A stretch of DNA of 64,000 nt, from positions 17,435,912 to 17,499,911 of the forward strand of contig CM043965.1 of assembly GCA_014529385.2 (NCBI GenBank), given 5' to 3'. Shown here in pieces: positions 63,404-64,000 of the stretch. The notes beneath the pieces were generated by a model, which did no database searches, was not told the DNA's origin, and saw nothing but the letters and a program-made list of their open reading frames with translations. A program made the position numbers and the translations under genes. Position 1 is the first letter of the stretch; each line of letters starts with the position of its first letter. The DNA is from Adiantum capillus-veneris. Its lineage: Eukaryota; Streptophyta; Polypodiopsida; Polypodiales; Pteridaceae.

Positions 63404-64000
63404 ACGTTAGCAGCAAGCTAACGCGGACACCATTTTTCGGAGTTCTCCTTGTAAAACATTTATTATTTTGATAAATCGGGAATATTATAACTTCTATTTT
63501 CTCTGATAAACCTTGTAATTAATGAGCCGGGGCTACAAGCTTCTAGATTGTATCAGCCAGTCAATTCCCAGCTTTGGTAGAACTCCAGATTATTAGTTTT
63601 GACCACCCAAAAACCTTGGCTAAGGTATAAAAGCCAATTTTTGTAAGTTTTTTTTAAGTTTTTGGATAAGAAATACACAGCGTGAGCTAATGGCGCTCAC
63701 TTCTCTCCTTCTCGCGCTTCCTACTCCCTCTCCGGTTGTCACATTGCGAATGCGTTTGTTGCATTGCAACCACAGGTAAGAGCTCTACGCATTGACGTAA
63801 GCCATTCATAGTATTTCGTAGCTTTTCGCGTCGCCGATCCACGGCCTAATTTCATCATAACTAAGAAGTTACATATATGTTCAAATAAAAAACTAAGCAT
63901 AGATGGGGTATTGGGGAATCATTGCTAAGCATTTAGATGCATTCTGGGTCGAAAATGACTAGGTCAAAAATCCACTGCTGTTAATAATCGCGATTTTGGA
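63404..64000 (+). repeat. Probable 3' LTR of element D (runs off the window)
   Basis: It starts after the polypurine tract, with a TATA box TATAAAAG at 63626-63633 and a consensus splice donor CCACAGGTAAGAG (GT at 63776). A palindrome of the 59-kb type lies at about 63981. No matching 5' LTR was found inside the window, so this is inferred from position and motifs. Confidence 0.55.

Overview
This window looks like intergenic DNA from a large plant nuclear genome. It is almost wall-to-wall decayed LTR retrotransposons (Ty3/gypsy and Ty1/copia) plus repeat-rich non-coding DNA. I see no host gene, rRNA gene or tRNA gene. A land plant is indicated by dual-RNase-H (Tat-lineage) gypsy elements, a plant-type chromovirus, and copia and gypsy primer-binding sites matching initiator tRNA-Met. 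The species cannot be fixed from sequence alone; the long AC/GT microsatellites and heavily decayed repeats would suit a conifer-like genome, but that is a guess.  Layout. 1-4413: Tat-lineage gypsy element G1, internal part only, with the start of its 3' LTR at 4414. 5.1-23.7 kb: mostly non-coding DNA built of mutually related, diverged modules separated by AC microsatellites. A complete copia element, C1 (9745-14419, 228-bp LTRs), is inserted in it. 23.7-31.5 kb: complete but dead gypsy chromovirus G2 with LTRs of unequal length. 32.4-36.15 kb: 5'-truncated Tat element T2, the best preserved pol here, with a 404-bp tandem duplication at its 3' end. 37.18-37.28 kb: a 100-bp GT microsatellite. 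37.3-39.96 kb: minus-strand gypsy fragment of family G3. 40.4-41.7 kb: an array of about 24-bp palindromes spaced mostly near 285 bp. 41.77-49.11 kb: an LTR element, N, with LTRs of about 2.05 kb and no recognisable pol; it carries unrecognised ORFs and a 594-bp in-frame tandem duplication. 49.1-51.3 kb: gag region of another gypsy element with an extra upstream ORF. 51.67-55.72 kb: second copy of the C1 copia family (C2), fused in frame at about 55716 to a G3 gypsy integrase, then a protease-like domain and a basic tail to 57530. 57.5-59.85 kb: LTR/leader-like DNA with a second palindrome set. 59.86-63.36 kb: a long decayed coiled-coil/charged ORF with no pol (element D), followed by a polypurine tract and LTR-like DNA to the window end.  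How it fits together. Almost every reading frame belongs to a retroelement and nearly all carry stops or frameshifts, so the locus is probably inert. The points most worth a second look are: hairpins just 5' of the polypurine tract in G1, T2 and N, with arms that differ between G1 and T2 while pairing is kept; the pol-less element N and its duplicated ORF; palindrome arrays at two places with similar spacing; a protease-like domain placed 3' of integrase; the in-frame copia/gypsy chimera; and tandem duplications of 26 to 594 bp in nearly every block.
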